From: Opitutia bacterium
GTDB taxonomy: Bacteria > Verrucomicrobiota > Verrucomicrobiia > Opitutales > Opitutaceae
Assembly (NCBI GenBank): GCA_003157575.1
Contig: PMKA01000058.1
Location: forward strand, 1 to 5,318
DNA length: 5,318 nucleotides
Reading direction: 5' to 3'
The translations under genes and the position numbers were made by a program. Positions 5,063 through 5,318 of this stretch are shown one piece after another; within the stretch, counting starts at the first letter, position 1; every line of letters begins with the position of its first letter. The notes beneath the pieces are model-generated. The model ran no database searches. It saw nothing but the letters and a program-made list of their open reading frames with translations, and was not told the origin of the DNA.

Positions 5063-5318
5063 TGAACCCACTCCAACAACTGCAGGAAGACTGCCAGGCG
5101 CTGCTGCTGGGCAACCCGGACACGAATGTCGTTCCATTCTCGATCTACCGCAAGCAGCTTATCCAGTCTGTGCAGGATGAAGCTTTGGCGGCGTGGAAAG
5201 TGCGCGTGCCCGGCAAGGTCGGCCTGGCCTGCCTGGTGATGATGCCGAGCCTGCGAGTGGTGACTCCGGAAGTGCCGGGGCCGCAATACGAGGCGTCGAT
5301 TCTGATTCGGACTTTCCA
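5062..5318 (+). CDS. probable tail-terminator-region protein, N-terminal part (partial)
   Basis: ATG 5062-5064 overlaps the previous TGA by one base, indicating coupled translation. The frame stays open to the window edge, giving 85 codons. The product starts MNPLQQLQEDCQALLLGNPD, a helix, then NVVPFSIYRKQLIQSVQDEA, a strand and helix, then KVRVPGKVGLACLVMMPSLR, followed by VVTPEVPGPQYEASILIRTF. The last part, with G..GLA.LV.MP, P.VPGPQ and an alternating hydrophobic strand, is typical of the protein that follows the gpG-like gene in related operons, where it caps or ends the tail tube. The C-terminus is outside the window and the function is inferred from order and style, so it stays tentative. 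Confidence 0.7.
   Translation, partial: MNPLQQLQEDCQALLLGNPDTNVVPFSIYRKQLIQSVQDEALAAWKVRVPGKVGLACLVMMPSLRVVTPEVPGPQYEASILIRTF

Noticed and set aside
1..5318. CRISPR array, tRNA, transposon ends or a defence system
   Set aside because: No regularly spaced repeats, cloverleaf-like sequence or terminal repeats with a transposase were seen, and no gene resembles a nuclease, toxin or other defence enzyme.

Overview
The window is the head and connector part of a tailed-phage (Caudoviricetes) or prophage late operon, with all supported genes on the + strand. GC is about 60%. Several gene starts lack a clear Shine-Dalgarno (SD) sequence, and the protein families resemble those of Mu-like prophages in the Verrucomicrobiota/Planctomycetota group. 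That host assignment is inferred from recalled protein style, not from a search. No tRNA, rRNA, CRISPR array, transposase, integrase or attachment site is visible.

Layout. The end of an unidentified upstream gene (3-107) is followed by a small coiled-coil protein (164-457). Next comes a probable capsid decoration protein with an unusual N-terminal membrane segment (513-1166), then an HK97-fold-type major capsid protein (1217-2278). A GC-rich hairpin (2321-2350) separates it from a secreted-type, Thr/Asn-rich protein (2365-2874), which is followed by a second GC-rich hairpin (2886-2922). A gp36-like head-tail connector gene (2946-3380) follows, broken by an in-frame TAG at codon 17. The rest is tightly coupled: a Mu F-like head protein (3377-4216), a cold-shock-domain protein (4227-4436), a Mu G-like virion morphogenesis/tail-completion protein (4433-5062), and the start of a probable tail-terminator-region gene (5062 to the window end).

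Working together, the upstream genes would build and decorate the procapsid, and the downstream genes would make the neck and tail junction. Genes from 2946 onward overlap by 1-4 bases or are about 10 bases apart, so translational coupling is likely. The upstream genes are spaced 50-90 bases apart and may be translated more independently, which suits capsid proteins needed in high copy number.

The observations most worth checking are the in-frame amber codon in the connector gene, the cold-shock-domain gene embedded in the head operon, the hairpin-flanked secreted protein gene, and the membrane segment on the decoration protein. Nothing resembling a defence or other novel enzymatic system is visible.
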